Counted from the first letter of the stretch, positions 51,966-62,014 are shown. The stretch is DNA of 64,000 bases from Ardenticatenaceae bacterium (GCA_020634375.1 JACKBX010000002.1:124001-188000); one strand, 5' to 3'. Translations and numbers: made by a program. The notes: a model not told the origin generated them from the letters alone.

Positions 51966-54419
51966 ATGGCGAAGGACACCGGAACTCGTAAAAGTGATAG
52001 CCTTTTTCAAGATGTCATTCCAATAACAACCTCCCTTCATGTTGCAGGCGACGTTACTTTCAAATCCGTTCCGTTTGATACAAATGAGAAGCTAGCACAC
52101 AATACACCTATATGGCGCGTACGGTTTGGGTTGGTCGCTGACCCCTCTCTTCAATTTGGTCTGGAACTGAATGGCGAGGTTGTGCTAGGACGCGATCTGG
52201 ATGCGGCAAACCTGGTTGATCTAAATGACTATTTTGATGATCTGCAAGGTGTCTCCCGGCAACATTTGATGCTCCGTCCTACTATCACAAACTTATATGC
52301 CATCGATGTGGGCAGCACCAATGGTACATGGCGCAACGGCCGTTCCATTGGCGTCAACAACCCCACCCCCGTCTCCAACGGCGACATCATAGACCTGGGC
52401 GGGCTGCAAATCCTGATCAACATCGTAGACCGACCCAACTTGCAAACAGGAACCTTACAAGAAAAACTCGACCTGGCCGAAGCCCTCTCACAAATCGCCA
52501 AAGCCATCACCTCCCAGCTAGATCCCGACGAAGTTCTCAACAAAGTCGTCGAGACCGCACAAGTCCTCACTTCTGCCGATGAAACAGCCATTTGGCTAAT
52601 GGACGAAAACACCGGCGAGCTATTTTTAGAAGCTCAACAAGGGATTGAAGACGAAAGCATCCAACGCATGAGACTACCCGCCAGCGAAGACAATCTGGTC
52701 GGTAAAGTGCTGACAACGGCCGAACCGCTGCGTGCTTATCGCAAACCCGGCGAAGAGCAAATTAAAGTCAAGACTGGCTATTTAGTTGAATCCCTATTGT
52801 ATGTTCCCATTACGCTGGGTGGCGTCACATTTGGCGTCATTGGCGCAGGGCAGCGCAAAACCGGCAAACCCTTTTCACAACGTGATGAGCGTCTATTGTC
52901 AGCCATTGCTGATTTTGCCGCGATTGCCATCCAAAATGCACGTCTCTACCAAGCCACAGACCAGGCATTGGCTCACCGTGTCAGAGAACTAACCGCCTTA
53001 AACGAAGTGTCGCGGGCCGTTTCCACGTCTCTTGATCTTTCCCGCGTTTATAACGTACTGGTGGAACAAGTTAGTAAAAACTGGCCGGTGCAATCTGTTC
53101 AACTTTATTTAATGAATGAAAATGTGGGCGGATTGTATCCGCTTGTGTTTGGCAAAAATTTACCTCGGCCACGACCAATTACACAGGGCATTATTTGGGA
53201 AGCTGCGGAAAAACGAGAATCTATCGTTACGAATGATCCCACAAATTACCCAACCTATTTTGCAGCCACAGACAATATCAGCGGCGCGGCCCCAAAGTCT
53301 ATTGCCTGCGTACCGCTAATTATCAAAGATCGGGTTGTGGGTGTACTCACTCTGTTCAATAAACAAGATGGCGAATTCACCAACGAGGATATAGCCCGAT
53401 TGGGTGCTTTTGCTCATCCAATGGCAACGGCCGTTGAAAATGCCCGCCTCTTCGCCGAATCCAAACGGCAGCAAGCAGCCATCGTTGCCACAGCACAAAC
53501 CATCACCGAACCCCTGCTCATTCTGGACGAACAAGGTAACGTCTTAGTATCCAACGAAGCGGCTCAAGAATTATTGGCAAACCATATCAGCCAGCTTTTC
53601 GATGGCATCAGCCGCAGCGTAGGCAAAACCGCCGAGGTCATGGTCGGCGATAATATTTACCTGGCTACCTCCCAACATTTGCCAGAAGTCGGCACAATTT
53701 CTGTGATGCAAGACATCACCTACGTAAAACAGTTGGAAAAAGACCGGGCCGAATTCATGCGTGCGCTTTCCCATGACCTGAAAAGCCCGCTCACATCCAT
53801 CAAGGGCTTTGCACAACTGTTGGGCAAAGTGATGACCCTCAATGAAAAGGGAGAACGCTTCATCTCGCAAATTGTCAGCGCCACTGACCGCATGTTGGAA
53901 ATGATCCACCACTTACTGCAAGTAACTCACGAAGAAATCGTGGAAATAGAACGTCATGCCTGCGATTTGCACAGCGTTATTGCCGAAGTATTGGAAGACG
54001 TAGAGGGAGCAGCCCTCAACAAATCCATTCAACTCCTGTTCGATGAAACAGGAGACTCTTACATGATTTTAGGCGACCCGGTGCGCTTGTATCACATGAT
54101 GCTCAACCTGGTAGATAACGCCATCAAATATTCACCTGCCGAGACTAAAATCCAAATCTCCCTACAATACAGTCGCAAAAATGTCATTTTGGAAGTGCAG
54201 GATGAAGGCCCTGGCATTCCTGAAGAAGATTTGCCGTACCTCTTCCAAAAATTCTACCGTGGCAAGCAAACCAACAAGGAGCAAGGCACGGGCGTTGGCC
54301 TGTCAGTCGTGTCGGCCATTGCCGAAGCTCATGAAGGGGAAGCTACTTGCTACAACTTGCCAGAGAAAGGGTCGTCCTTCAAAGTCACGCTGCCAGGAAA
54401 ACTTCGCACAGACGGGTAA
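51966..54419 (+). CDS. FHA-GAF-GAF-PAS sensor histidine kinase
   Basis: 817 residues, cytosolic. An FHA domain (about 60-160) with VLGRDLD, SRQHLML and GSTNGTWRNG comes first, then two GAF domains (about 180-330 and 345-500), a small PAS-like module (about 505-590), HisKA with H603 in ALSHDLKSPLTSIKG, and an ATP domain with NLVDNAIKYSP, DEGPGIPEEDLPYLF and GTGVGLSVV. FHA on a histidine kinase lets Ser/Thr phosphorylation feed into a two-component path. It is followed 11 bases later by the MutS-like gene. Confidence 0.94.
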   Translation: MAKDTGTRKSDSLFQDVIPITTSLHVAGDVTFKSVPFDTNEKLAHNTPIWRVRFGLVADPSLQFGLELNGEVVLGRDLDAANLVDLNDYFDDLQGVSRQHLMLRPTITNLYAIDVGSTNGTWRNGRSIGVNNPTPVSNGDIIDLGGLQILINIVDRPNLQTGTLQEKLDLAEALSQIAKAITSQLDPDEVLNKVVETAQVLTSADETAIWLMDENTGELFLEAQQGIEDESIQRMRLPASEDNLVGKVLTTAEPLRAYRKPGEEQIKVKTGYLVESLLYVPITLGGVTFGVIGAGQRKTGKPFSQRDERLLSAIADFAAIAIQNARLYQATDQALAHRVRELTALNEVSRAVSTSLDLSRVYNVLVEQVSKNWPVQSVQLYLMNENVGGLYPLVFGKNLPRPRPITQGIIWEAAEKRESIVTNDPTNYPTYFAATDNISGAAPKSIACVPLIIKDRVVGVLTLFNKQDGEFTNEDIARLGAFAHPMATAVENARLFAESKRQQAAIVATAQTITEPLLILDEQGNVLVSNEAAQELLANHISQLFDGISRSVGKTAEVMVGDNIYLATSQHLPEVGTISVMQDITYVKQLEKDRAEFMRALSHDLKSPLTSIKGFAQLLGKVMTLNEKGERFISQIVSATDRMLEMIHHLLQVTHEEIVEIERHACDLHSVIAEVLEDVEGAALNKSIQLLFDETGDSYMILGDPVRLYHMMLNLVDNAIKYSPAETKIQISLQYSRKNVILEVQDEGPGIPEEDLPYLFQKFYRGKQTNKEQGTGVGLSVVSAIAEAHEGEATCYNLPEKGSSFKVTLPGKLRTDG

Positions 54420-54430
54420 TCCATCTGCTT

Positions 54431-56314
54431 ATGAATCGTAGAACGCAGCGCATGGAAGCGTTGGAACGGCAGGTACGTCGGTTGGATCAACGCCTGGCGC
54501 ATCTCCACCAACAGAGCGACCGGCTTATACGCTGGCGGCTGTTGGTATTTTTGTTGGGCACGGCCGTTTCCCTCTACACGCTCTGGCAATATGGCCCCTG
54601 GTTATGGGGGGGCATCAGCGCTATTTTTGTAATTGGCTTTGCCTACACAGTGCGCCAGCACCGCCACATTGATACCGCCACCACCCAACACAAAATCTGG
54701 CAGCAGATCAAGCAAATGCACCTGGCACGAATGCGGCTGGAATGGGATGCCATTCCCGAAACCTTGCCTGTGCCGCCCGACCTTGAACATCCTTTTGCCC
54801 GCGATTTAGACGTAATTGGGCATCGCTCGCTGCACCGGCTGTTGGATACGGCCGTTTCCCAACAAGGCAGCATTCGTTTGCGTGACTGGCTGCTGGAAAC
54901 CACCCCCAACCCAGAAGAAACGGCCGTGCGCCAAACCCTGATCCGTGAACTCACCGACCTATCCAGTTTCCGTGACCGGCTCATTCTCCATGCCATTATT
55001 GGTGATGAAGACAAAGAAACAGAAGCAGCAACGGCCGTTTCCGGGCACAACAAATGGCCCGGCCAGCGACTGCTTGACTGGCTAAACCAGCAAAAACCAG
55101 CCCCCACCCTACGTCCAGCGCTGATCATCCTCAGCCTGCTAGCCGTCAGCAACATCACCCTGCTCTTGCTTGACATAGCCCGTGGCATTGGCCCCTGGTA
55201 TCTCGTCAGTTGGATTCCCTACGCCATCATCGCCGCGCTGCAAATTCGGCAAACCGCCCCCCTATTTGAAGATGCCAGTTTTTTGGCAGATGGCCTGCGC
55301 AAATTACAAGCTATATTCCACCTGCTAGAAACCTACCACTACAGTGGGCGGCCCCACCTGCGAAATTTATGTGCGCCCTTTTTAGATGAAGAGAAACGGC
55401 CGTCCACCCAACTCCACCGCATCAGCCGCATCATTGCCGGGGCTGGCATTCGCTTCAATCCCGCCCTTTGGCTGCTGCTCAACACCCTGCTCCCCTGGGA
55501 CAGCTACTTTGCCTACCGCATGAACCAGGCCAGCGCCGACCTGCAAACCCTGCTGCCCAATTGGCTGGACACCTGGTATCAACTCGAAGCCCTCAGCAGC
55601 CTGGCTCATTTTGCCTACCTCAATCCCGCCGCCCAATACCCAGAATTCACCCCGGTTGACAGCTCGATTCTCTTCAAAACACAGCGCATTGGTCATCCCC
55701 TCATCCCCACCGCCACTCGCATTTGCAATGACGTGCAGTTCGCCCAACTAGGCGACATCTTCCTGATCACCGGCTCCAACATGGCTGGCAAAAGCACCTT
55801 CCTGCGCACACTAGGCATCAACCTCTGCCTGGCCTATGCTGGCGGCCCTGTCATCGCTCAACAATTACAAACGCGGTTCTTCCGCCTCTACACTTCTATC
55901 CAGGTAGCAGACTCATTAGCCCACGGCTTCTCCTTCTTTTATGCCGAAGTGCGCCGCCTGCAAGCCATGCTGACTGCGCTGCAACAGCCAACGGCCGTTC
56001 CCCTCTTCTTCCTCATTGACGAAATCTTTCGCGGCACCAATAACCGCGAACGATTAATTGGCAGCCGGGAATACGTACGTGCGCTGGCAGGCGGTTTTGG
56101 CATTGGCGCAATTGCCACCCACGACCTGGAACTGGTCAAATTGGCCGATGAACTGCCGGGTTTGGGCAATTTTCACTTCCGAGATGACGTCGCAGACGGC
56201 CGTATGACCTTCGATTACAAGCTGCATCCCGGCCCCTGCCCCACCACCAACGCTCTAAAAATCATGCGCCTCGCCGGGCTGCCTATTAGCCAGTCAGCTT
56301 ATCAGGCTAACTAA
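54431..56314 (+). CDS. Membrane-anchored MutS-family ATPase
   Basis: About 627 residues. Two helices (about 36-53 and 57-73) and two more (about 218-265) put it in the membrane. A MutS-type lever/ATPase follows: Walker A ITGSNMAGKSTFLRT near 447-457, Walker B FFLIDEIFRGTNNRER near 526, and ATHD. Mismatch-binding domain I and the Smr domain of MutS2 are lacking. Such MutS homologues occur in Bacteroidota and Chloroflexota; their function is not established, and post-replicative mismatch repair is unlikely. It has five or more Thr-Ala-Val octamer insertions. Confidence 0.85.
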   Translation: MNRRTQRMEALERQVRRLDQRLAHLHQQSDRLIRWRLLVFLLGTAVSLYTLWQYGPWLWGGISAIFVIGFAYTVRQHRHIDTATTQHKIWQQIKQMHLARMRLEWDAIPETLPVPPDLEHPFARDLDVIGHRSLHRLLDTAVSQQGSIRLRDWLLETTPNPEETAVRQTLIRELTDLSSFRDRLILHAIIGDEDKETEAATAVSGHNKWPGQRLLDWLNQQKPAPTLRPALIILSLLAVSNITLLLLDIARGIGPWYLVSWIPYAIIAALQIRQTAPLFEDASFLADGLRKLQAIFHLLETYHYSGRPHLRNLCAPFLDEEKRPSTQLHRISRIIAGAGIRFNPALWLLLNTLLPWDSYFAYRMNQASADLQTLLPNWLDTWYQLEALSSLAHFAYLNPAAQYPEFTPVDSSILFKTQRIGHPLIPTATRICNDVQFAQLGDIFLITGSNMAGKSTFLRTLGINLCLAYAGGPVIAQQLQTRFFRLYTSIQVADSLAHGFSFFYAEVRRLQAMLTALQQPTAVPLFFLIDEIFRGTNNRERLIGSREYVRALAGGFGIGAIATHDLELVKLADELPGLGNFHFRDDVADGRMTFDYKLHPGPCPTTNALKIMRLAGLPISQSAYQAN

Positions 56315-56327
56315 AAGGAACATTTTT

Positions 56328-57377
56328 ATGAATCAACCAATTGACGTATTGATTGTGGGAGCAGGCATCTCTGGACTCCTGGCGGCAGGAGAACTGCAAA
56401 AAGCTGGATTCCAGGTACAGACTGTCGAGATGGAACAAACAGTCGGCGGGCGTCTGGCAACCCAACCAATCAGGAACGGCCGTGCCGATATCGGCGCTCA
56501 ATTCTTCACCGTGCGCACAGCCAAATTCCAACAATACGTCAACACCTGGCTGCAAAAAGACCTCATTTTCGTCTGGAGCTATGGCTGGTCAGACGGATCC
56601 CTGGGTGGCTCCACACACGATGGCTATCCACGCTATGCCGCCCGCAACGGCATGAACAGTATCGCCCAATACCTGGCCCGCCCTCTAACAAACATTCAAT
56701 TAAACACACGCCTGGCTGCAATTCGCCCCCTATCTGACAGCGAAAAAACAGGAAACTGGAAAGCTGGCGGTTGGGAAGCGGCCGACAAAAATGGTCAAGT
56801 TTTTCGCAGCCGCGCCCTCATTCTGACGCCACCGGTTCCGCGTTCATTGGCGCTGCTGGCAGCCGGAGCAACCCCGCTGCACCGTGACGATCAGTCCTCC
56901 CTCACACGCATCACGTACGCGCCCAGTTTGTGCGCTACTTTCTGGGTAAATGGAAAAGTGCACCTGCCAGAACCGGGGGCATTGCAACGGCCGTTATCCC
57001 CCATCAGTTGGATAGCCGACAACCAACGCAAAGGCATCTCGCCAGAAGCCACCCTCATCACCATGCAAAGCAGTCCGGCTTTCAGCCAGGCACATTGCAA
57101 CGACAGTGATAAAGACGTGATGGCAGAACTTCGCGCAGCGCTCACGCCACATCTGGACGGTAATGCCATTATCACAGAAGAACACCTCATGCGTTGGCGC
57201 TGCGCCCTCCCCCTCACCCTCTACCCCGAACGCACCCTCCTTGCGCAAAATCTCCCGCCGCTCGCCTTCGCGGGTGACGCCTTCAAAGAGCCACGCGTCG
57301 AAGGGGCCGCCCTCTCCGGACTGGCCGCGTCCGCCGCCATTGCCGCAGCCCTCACCCAACTAAACAACCAGCCATAA
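56328..57377 (+). CDS. Renalase-like FAD-dependent amine oxidase family protein
   Basis: 349 residues. The dinucleotide fold VLIVGAGISGLLAAGELQKAG opens it, followed by the GGR motif (TVGGRLATQ), GAQFFTVR and the C-terminal FAD clamp LAFAGDAFKEPRVEGAALSG. This order fits bacterial renalase-like enzymes that oxidise isomeric forms of NAD(P)H. Substrate is an inference from family. It starts 14 bases after the MutS-like gene. Confidence 0.88.
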   Translation: MNQPIDVLIVGAGISGLLAAGELQKAGFQVQTVEMEQTVGGRLATQPIRNGRADIGAQFFTVRTAKFQQYVNTWLQKDLIFVWSYGWSDGSLGGSTHDGYPRYAARNGMNSIAQYLARPLTNIQLNTRLAAIRPLSDSEKTGNWKAGGWEAADKNGQVFRSRALILTPPVPRSLALLAAGATPLHRDDQSSLTRITYAPSLCATFWVNGKVHLPEPGALQRPLSPISWIADNQRKGISPEATLITMQSSPAFSQAHCNDSDKDVMAELRAALTPHLDGNAIITEEHLMRWRCALPLTLYPERTLLAQNLPPLAFAGDAFKEPRVEGAALSGLAASAAIAAALTQLNNQP

Positions 57378-57434
57378 AACAAGCCAGTTAAAGCAAGTCC
57401 AGTAATATATCCTGCCCACACAACGTCATAAAAA

Positions 57435-57499
57435 CGTTGCAGGTTATAAACCCGTACCTAATACGACCACTCACTTGTAACCTGCAACCTGTAACCAAT
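57435..57499. repeat. GTTGCAGGTTA / TAACCTGCAAC facing array
   Basis: CGTTGCAGGTTATAAACC faces TTGTAACCTGCAACCTG in the gap before the reductase; a false upstream ATG falls in it. Confidence 0.65.
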
Positions 57500-57520
57500 T
57501 CGATACAAAAAGGAGAATCC

Positions 57521-58762
57521 ATGACCGAACCCACAATCACCGTCTATGGCGCATACTGGTGTCCAGACTGCCGCCGCAGCAAGCAATTTCTTGGCGAACA
57601 TCAAATCCCGTACAACTGGGTCAACATCGAGGAAGATAAAGAAGCTGAAGCCTACGTCATCGAGGTCAACCAGGGGAAACGCATTATTCCCACCATCATT
57701 TTTGAAGATGGCTCCACACTGGTGGAACCCAGCAATGCAGACCTGGCCGCCAAGTTGGGGCTAAAAACCACAGCCAGCCGCTCCCATTATGATTTGATCA
57801 TCATTGGCGGCGGGCCATCCGGATTAACGGCCGCACTCTACACCGCCCGCGAAGGTATCGACACTCTCGTCATCGAACGGGCAGCTCTGGGCGGGCAGGC
57901 CGCCGCTACTGAAAAGCTAGACAATATGCCCGGTTTCCCCGAAGGTGTCGCCGGGATCGACTTTGCCGGACGATTGCGGCAGCAGGCAGAACGCTTTGGC
58001 GTGGAACTGCTGCAAGCTCAAGAAGTGAGCGATTTTCACAGCCATGACAATTACCATTGCATCAGCACGGCCGATGGCAGTGAATACAGTGGCAAGACAC
58101 TGCTGTTTGCCACTGGCAGTCGGTACAAAAAGCTAAACGTACCCGGCGAAAGCGATTACATTGGCGCTGGCGTTCATTTTTGCGCCACTTGTGACGGCCC
58201 CTTTTACAAAGGGAAACATGTTGCCGTTGTGGGAGGTGGGAACAGTGCCGCCGAAGAGAGCTTGCTGCTGACCAAATTCGCCGACAAAGTGACCATTTTG
58301 GTGCGCGGCAACGCATTTAATGCCAGTCAAGTCATCCAAGAAAGTGTGCTGGGCGACCCCAAAATTGAAGTGCGCTTTAACACAGATGTACAAGAGTTTG
58401 TCGGCGCAAATTCCACGCTGAAAAAGTTACGTCTACACAATAACCAAAGCGGAGAAGAAAGCGAACTGGCAGTGGACGGCGCATTCATCTTTATTGGGCT
58501 GACGCCAAACACAGATTTTTTGGCAAACAGCCACGTGCTGACAAACAAGTGGGGCTTTATCGAAACCGGCCATACGCTGGTGCATGATGGCACAAAGTTA
58601 CCGGGCTTTATGGGTCGGGAACCAGCTTTTCTGGAAACGAGTGTACCCGGTATTTTTGCTGCCGGGGACGTGCGCTCTGGTAGTACGAAGCAAGTTGCCA
58701 GCGCTGCCGGTGAAGGTGCGTCGGTAGCTCTGTTGGTACGTGAATATCTGAAAACGGTGTAA
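57521..58762 (+). CDS. Glutaredoxin-thioredoxin reductase fusion
   Basis: 413 residues joining two redox proteins. Residues 1-80 are a glutaredoxin-like fold with CPDC (C14-C17) and a conserved cis-Pro (RIIPTII). Residues 88-413 are a low-Mr thioredoxin reductase: FAD fold LIIIGGGPSGLTAALY, redox pair CATC (C221-C224), NAD(P) fold VAVVGGGNSAAEES and GIFAAGDVRSG. The reductase probably reduces its own glutaredoxin domain, a self-contained NADPH-to-dithiol relay. The ATG at 57521 follows AAGGAG; an earlier ATG is in repeat DNA. Confidence 0.95.
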   Translation: MTEPTITVYGAYWCPDCRRSKQFLGEHQIPYNWVNIEEDKEAEAYVIEVNQGKRIIPTIIFEDGSTLVEPSNADLAAKLGLKTTASRSHYDLIIIGGGPSGLTAALYTAREGIDTLVIERAALGGQAAATEKLDNMPGFPEGVAGIDFAGRLRQQAERFGVELLQAQEVSDFHSHDNYHCISTADGSEYSGKTLLFATGSRYKKLNVPGESDYIGAGVHFCATCDGPFYKGKHVAVVGGGNSAAEESLLLTKFADKVTILVRGNAFNASQVIQESVLGDPKIEVRFNTDVQEFVGANSTLKKLRLHNNQSGEESELAVDGAFIFIGLTPNTDFLANSHVLTNKWGFIETGHTLVHDGTKLPGFMGREPAFLETSVPGIFAAGDVRSGSTKQVASAAGEGASVALLVREYLKTV

Positions 58763-58766
58763 GGGA

Positions 58767-58812
58767 TGGCTGTCAGCCAGTCAGTAATTTGACCTGACTG
58801 GCTGATTGTTAA
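58767..58812. repeat. CTGTCAGCCAGTCAG / CTGACTGGCTGA facing words
   Basis: Words in both orientations lie between the convergent reductase and peptidase genes, a possible shared terminator. Related to 26329-26402. Confidence 0.55.
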
Positions 58813-60188
58813 TGCCTGATTTCGGCAAGATAGTGGTAGTAGTGAACGGCCGTTTCTATTCCCCGCGAGAAATGGCTGAGATGATAATGCTCATTGGGTG
58901 AATGACGGTTGTCATCCAGGCCAAAGGGCATGAGTACAAAGGGAATGCCCAATTCCTGTTGGAACGTAGCAATAATAGGCAGGGAACCACCCGCCCGGCT
59001 GCGTACCGGTTCAGCCCCCCAGGCCAGCGAATAGGCTCGCACCGCAGCCGCTATTTCCATTGAATCGAAGGGGGTCACGGCCGCGTTGGCGCCAGCGCCA
59101 ACCTGCACAGATACACGCACAGTCTCCGGCATACTGTTGAGCACATGGGCTGTAAATAATTCTGCAATCTCATCGGCATCCTGGTTAGTAACCAGGCGCA
59201 TGGAAATTTTCGCACCGGCTTCAGCGGGGATGATGGTCTTGTCCCCTTTCCCTTGGAATCCACCCCAGATGCCGTTTACTTCCAATGTGGGGCGTGCTGT
59301 CATGCGCTCTAACAATGTGTAATCGGGTTCCCCCCATGGGGCTGGTGCACCGGTCTCCAACTCCCATTGCTCTTGGCTGTAAGGAACGGAACGCAGCAAG
59401 TCACGCTCGGCCGTGCTGAGGGAGAAGACACGATCATAAAAGCCAGGGATTTGTACCCAGCCAAATTCGTCATGCAGGGAGGCGATAAGTTCAGCCAGAG
59501 CTTGAACGGGATTGTGGACAGAGCCGCCGTAGCTGCCAGAATGCAAGTCGCGCTGCGGGCCGCTGACGTGTATTTCGGCGGCGACCACACCGCGTAGGGC
59601 ATAGTCAATGACGGGCTGCTCAGAATGCACCATTGCGCCATCAGACACTAAAACGGAGTCGGCAGCAAGCAGGTCTTTATAGGCAGCAACGAAGGCGGGC
59701 ATGTTGGGCGACCCCATTTCCTCTTCGCCATCGAAGCAAATTTTGACATTGACGGGTAAACGGCCGTCCCCCATCAAACAAGACTCCAATGCCTTCAACT
59801 GTGAGAACATCTGCCCCTTGTTGTCACTGGCTCCTCGCGCAAAGACTTTGCCATCGCGGATAGTTGGCTCAAAGGGCGGAGATTGCCATAGTGCCAGGGG
59901 ATCGGCGGGTTGCACGTCGTAATGGCCGTATAACAACACGGTGTGTGCATCCGGGCCAGCGTGCAGCCAATCGCCATAAACGACCGGATTGCCATTGTTC
60001 ATTTCCAAGAGTTGGACATTTTCCAGGCCAATGCGCTGCATATCGGCCGCCAACCATTCGGCGGCGGCACGCACGTCTGCTTTGTGCTCAGGCAGGGCAC
60101 TGACGCTAGGAATGCGCAGGTAGGCCAGGAATTGCTCTAAATATTGGTCGTAGTTTGCTCTTGCATGGGAAACGGCCGTGTCAATCAT
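58809..60188 (-). CDS. M20-family dipeptidase/aminoacylase
   Basis: 459 residues, cytosolic zinc peptidase. Metal and catalytic residues are visible: YGHYDVQPAD (His and Asp), RGASDNKGQ (bridging Asp), FDGEEEMGSPN (catalytic Glu pair), and the C-terminal His in SPNEHYHL. An inserted dimerisation domain (about 195-355) carries DLHSGSYGG. It is closest to the CNDP/dipeptidase branch of M20. The start has AGGAGG upstream. Confidence 0.93.
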   Translation of the reverse strand: MIDTAVSHARANYDQYLEQFLAYLRIPSVSALPEHKADVRAAAEWLAADMQRIGLENVQLLEMNNGNPVVYGDWLHAGPDAHTVLLYGHYDVQPADPLALWQSPPFEPTIRDGKVFARGASDNKGQMFSQLKALESCLMGDGRLPVNVKICFDGEEEMGSPNMPAFVAAYKDLLAADSVLVSDGAMVHSEQPVIDYALRGVVAAEIHVSGPQRDLHSGSYGGSVHNPVQALAELIASLHDEFGWVQIPGFYDRVFSLSTAERDLLRSVPYSQEQWELETGAPAPWGEPDYTLLERMTARPTLEVNGIWGGFQGKGDKTIIPAEAGAKISMRLVTNQDADEIAELFTAHVLNSMPETVRVSVQVGAGANAAVTPFDSMEIAAAVRAYSLAWGAEPVRSRAGGSLPIIATFQQELGIPFVLMPFGLDDNRHSPNEHYHLSHFSRGIETAVHYYHYLAEIRH

Positions 60189-60263
60189 CCTAACCTCCTA
60201 AATGAAGTATGAATTATGGAGGACGGCGTGAGCATTCACCCGTCATCCTGTTTGCTTGTACGA

Positions 60264-61058
60264 CTACTCAATCGCCATGGATCGCTCAAATTGGCGCTGG
60301 CCGATCACGGCCGATCCAATGCTCATCACATACAATACCAACAGGGGAGACATCGTGAGCAGCATCGTCACTGGGTCGATGGATGGCGTGATTGCGGCGG
60401 CAAGTACAGCAATTCCCACAATCGCAATACGCCATTGCTCGCGTAACGCCTTTGCAGTTACCAACCCTACGCGAGCCACAAAATAGGCAATGACCGGCAT
60501 CTCAAAGCTGACGCCAACCCAAAACAACATGGTGATAAGAAAGCCAATGTACTCCTGCCCTTGCCAATCTGCACGGAATACGTCTGGCAAAAAGTTTGCC
60601 AAAAAGAACACAGACGCCGGAACTAAAATATACCAGGCAAAGGCGATGCCGATGGCAAATAGCAATAGCGCACTGGGAATGAAGACGTACACGTAACGCC
60701 GTTCAGACTTGGTGAGGCCCGGCGAAATAAACAGCCAAAACTGGAGCAAAATGAAGGGCATGGAAAGGATAGCGCCTGAAAGCAACGATACTTTGAAAAA
60801 GGTTTCTATCCCCTCTGTGGGCCGGATAGTTTGTAACTGAGCACCTTCGGCTGCACTTTTAGCATAGGGAACCAATAAGAAATTTAATAGAGGTTCAGCA
60901 AATATAAAGCTAATGATGGTGGCAGCTAATAAGATGCCCACTGCCCAGGTGCCGCGCTTGCGCAGGTCGTTTAGATGCTCCAGAAGGCTCATTTCTAGCA
61001 TTTCTGCCTCTTCATCGAGCGTTTCCGTTGCGGTTATTTGCTGCTTGCTTTTGCTCAT
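60264..61058 (-). CDS. tatC: Sec-independent protein translocase TatC
   Basis: 264 residues and six helices; the twin-arginine signal receptor. SLLEHLNDLRKRGTWAV is the N-terminal signature, with the conserved Glu for the signal peptide; FQFWLFISPGLTKSERRYV and FEMPVIAYFVARVGLV follow. It overlaps the tatB-like gene by 4 bases (ATGA). Confidence 0.97.
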   Translation of the reverse strand: MSKSKQQITATETLDEEAEMLEMSLLEHLNDLRKRGTWAVGILLAATIISFIFAEPLLNFLLVPYAKSAAEGAQLQTIRPTEGIETFFKVSLLSGAILSMPFILLQFWLFISPGLTKSERRYVYVFIPSALLLFAIGIAFAWYILVPASVFFLANFLPDVFRADWQGQEYIGFLITMLFWVGVSFEMPVIAYFVARVGLVTAKALREQWRIAIVGIAVLAAAITPSIDPVTMLLTMSPLLVLYVMSIGSAVIGQRQFERSMAIE

Positions 61059-61510
61059 GATTCAGGATCGTCCAGCACTTCAACAAGATTAGGCAGTTCA
61101 GTTGGGGCAAGGGGTGGAGTGGGCACGGCCGTTTTAGGACCATCGTTCTTTTTGGCAGCCAGGTCAGGGGGCATGATGGATTGGAGAGATTGGCGGGTTT
61201 CGGTGACGGCCGTTTTTCCCACACCCATCACATCCTTTCCACCCGTCAACAATTCCCGCCGCAGTTCATCCACTTGACGCCGTAGTTCTTGCACATCCTG
61301 CATCGCCCCGCGCAGTTCCTCGGCCCCATCCATCGAATCCAATTCCGCATTAAGCTGGCGCGTAAACATCCGTGAGATAGATTGCAACTTCGCAGTCATC
61401 AATCCCAGCCAGCGAGCCACCTGCCGAATACGCTGCGGCCCCATTACAAGCCCAGCCAGGAGCAAGATAACAACCAGCTCTGGGAAACCAATACCAAAAA
61501 CACTATCCAT
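61055..61510 (-). CDS. tatB: TatA/TatB-family translocase protein, long form
   Basis: 151 residues. A single N-terminal helix GFPELVVILLLAGLVMGPQRI is followed by an amphipathic helix and a long charged region, then a Pro/Thr tail. FGIGFPE and the GPQRIRQVARWLG stretch fit TatB. It precedes tatC and follows tatA, so the operon is complete. Confidence 0.88.
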   Translation of the reverse strand: MDSVFGIGFPELVVILLLAGLVMGPQRIRQVARWLGLMTAKLQSISRMFTRQLNAELDSMDGAEELRGAMQDVQELRRQVDELRRELLTGGKDVMGVGKTAVTETRQSLQSIMPPDLAAKKNDGPKTAVPTPPLAPTELPNLVEVLDDPES

Positions 61511-61572
61511 AATTCATCAATGGCACAGAAAGGCAATCAACAAACTATTTGCAATTGCCCATCACGCAATAA

Positions 61573-61758
61573 TTATTCGTTATCCACGTCCGGCTTCTTC
61601 TCTTCCAAGTCTTCCTTGCCCTCTTGCACGCCCTCTCGGAAAGCACGGATACCCTTGCCCAATTCGCTACCCAACTTGCTAATACGACCAACGCCAAAAA
61701 CAAGTAATACAACAACAAGAATAATCAATAGTTCAGGTGTTCCAAGACTACCAAACAT
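61573..61758 (-). CDS. tatA: TatA-family pore protein
   Basis: 61 residues: LGTPELLIILVVVLLVFGVGRI, then SKLGSELGKGIRAFREGVQEGK, the amphipathic helix with its Phe, and an acidic tail. The family's FGxxx(K/R) hinge reads FGVGRI. First gene of tatABC. Confidence 0.95.
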   Translation of the reverse strand: MFGSLGTPELLIILVVVLLVFGVGRISKLGSELGKGIRAFREGVQEGKEDLEEKKPDVDNE

Positions 61759-61915
61759 GTCATTTACCTCTCAAATTATGTCCAATATCGAACAAGATTA
61801 TACCAAAATACCTGAATTCATCCCCTAACTCGGCACAACCCAAACTAACACACACTTTATCCTAAAGATTAATCGCAAAATAAACATTTTCCTCAACAAG
61901 TATCCACTCCAAGTG

Positions 61916-61944
61916 TTGCTATACCATCTGTTTTGTATTATGCT
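61916..61944 (+). promoter_or_regulatory. Candidate promoter of the SIR2/nSTAND operon
   Basis: TTGCTA (61916-61921) and TATGCT (61939-61944) are 17 bases apart, about 70 bases before the SIR2 ATG. Confidence 0.45.
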
Positions 61945-62014
61945 TTATGTAAATCATCACCTCAAACTAACGACGCAGCAACACCCTACCCCCAAAAATA
62001 CAAGCAGGTAACTT

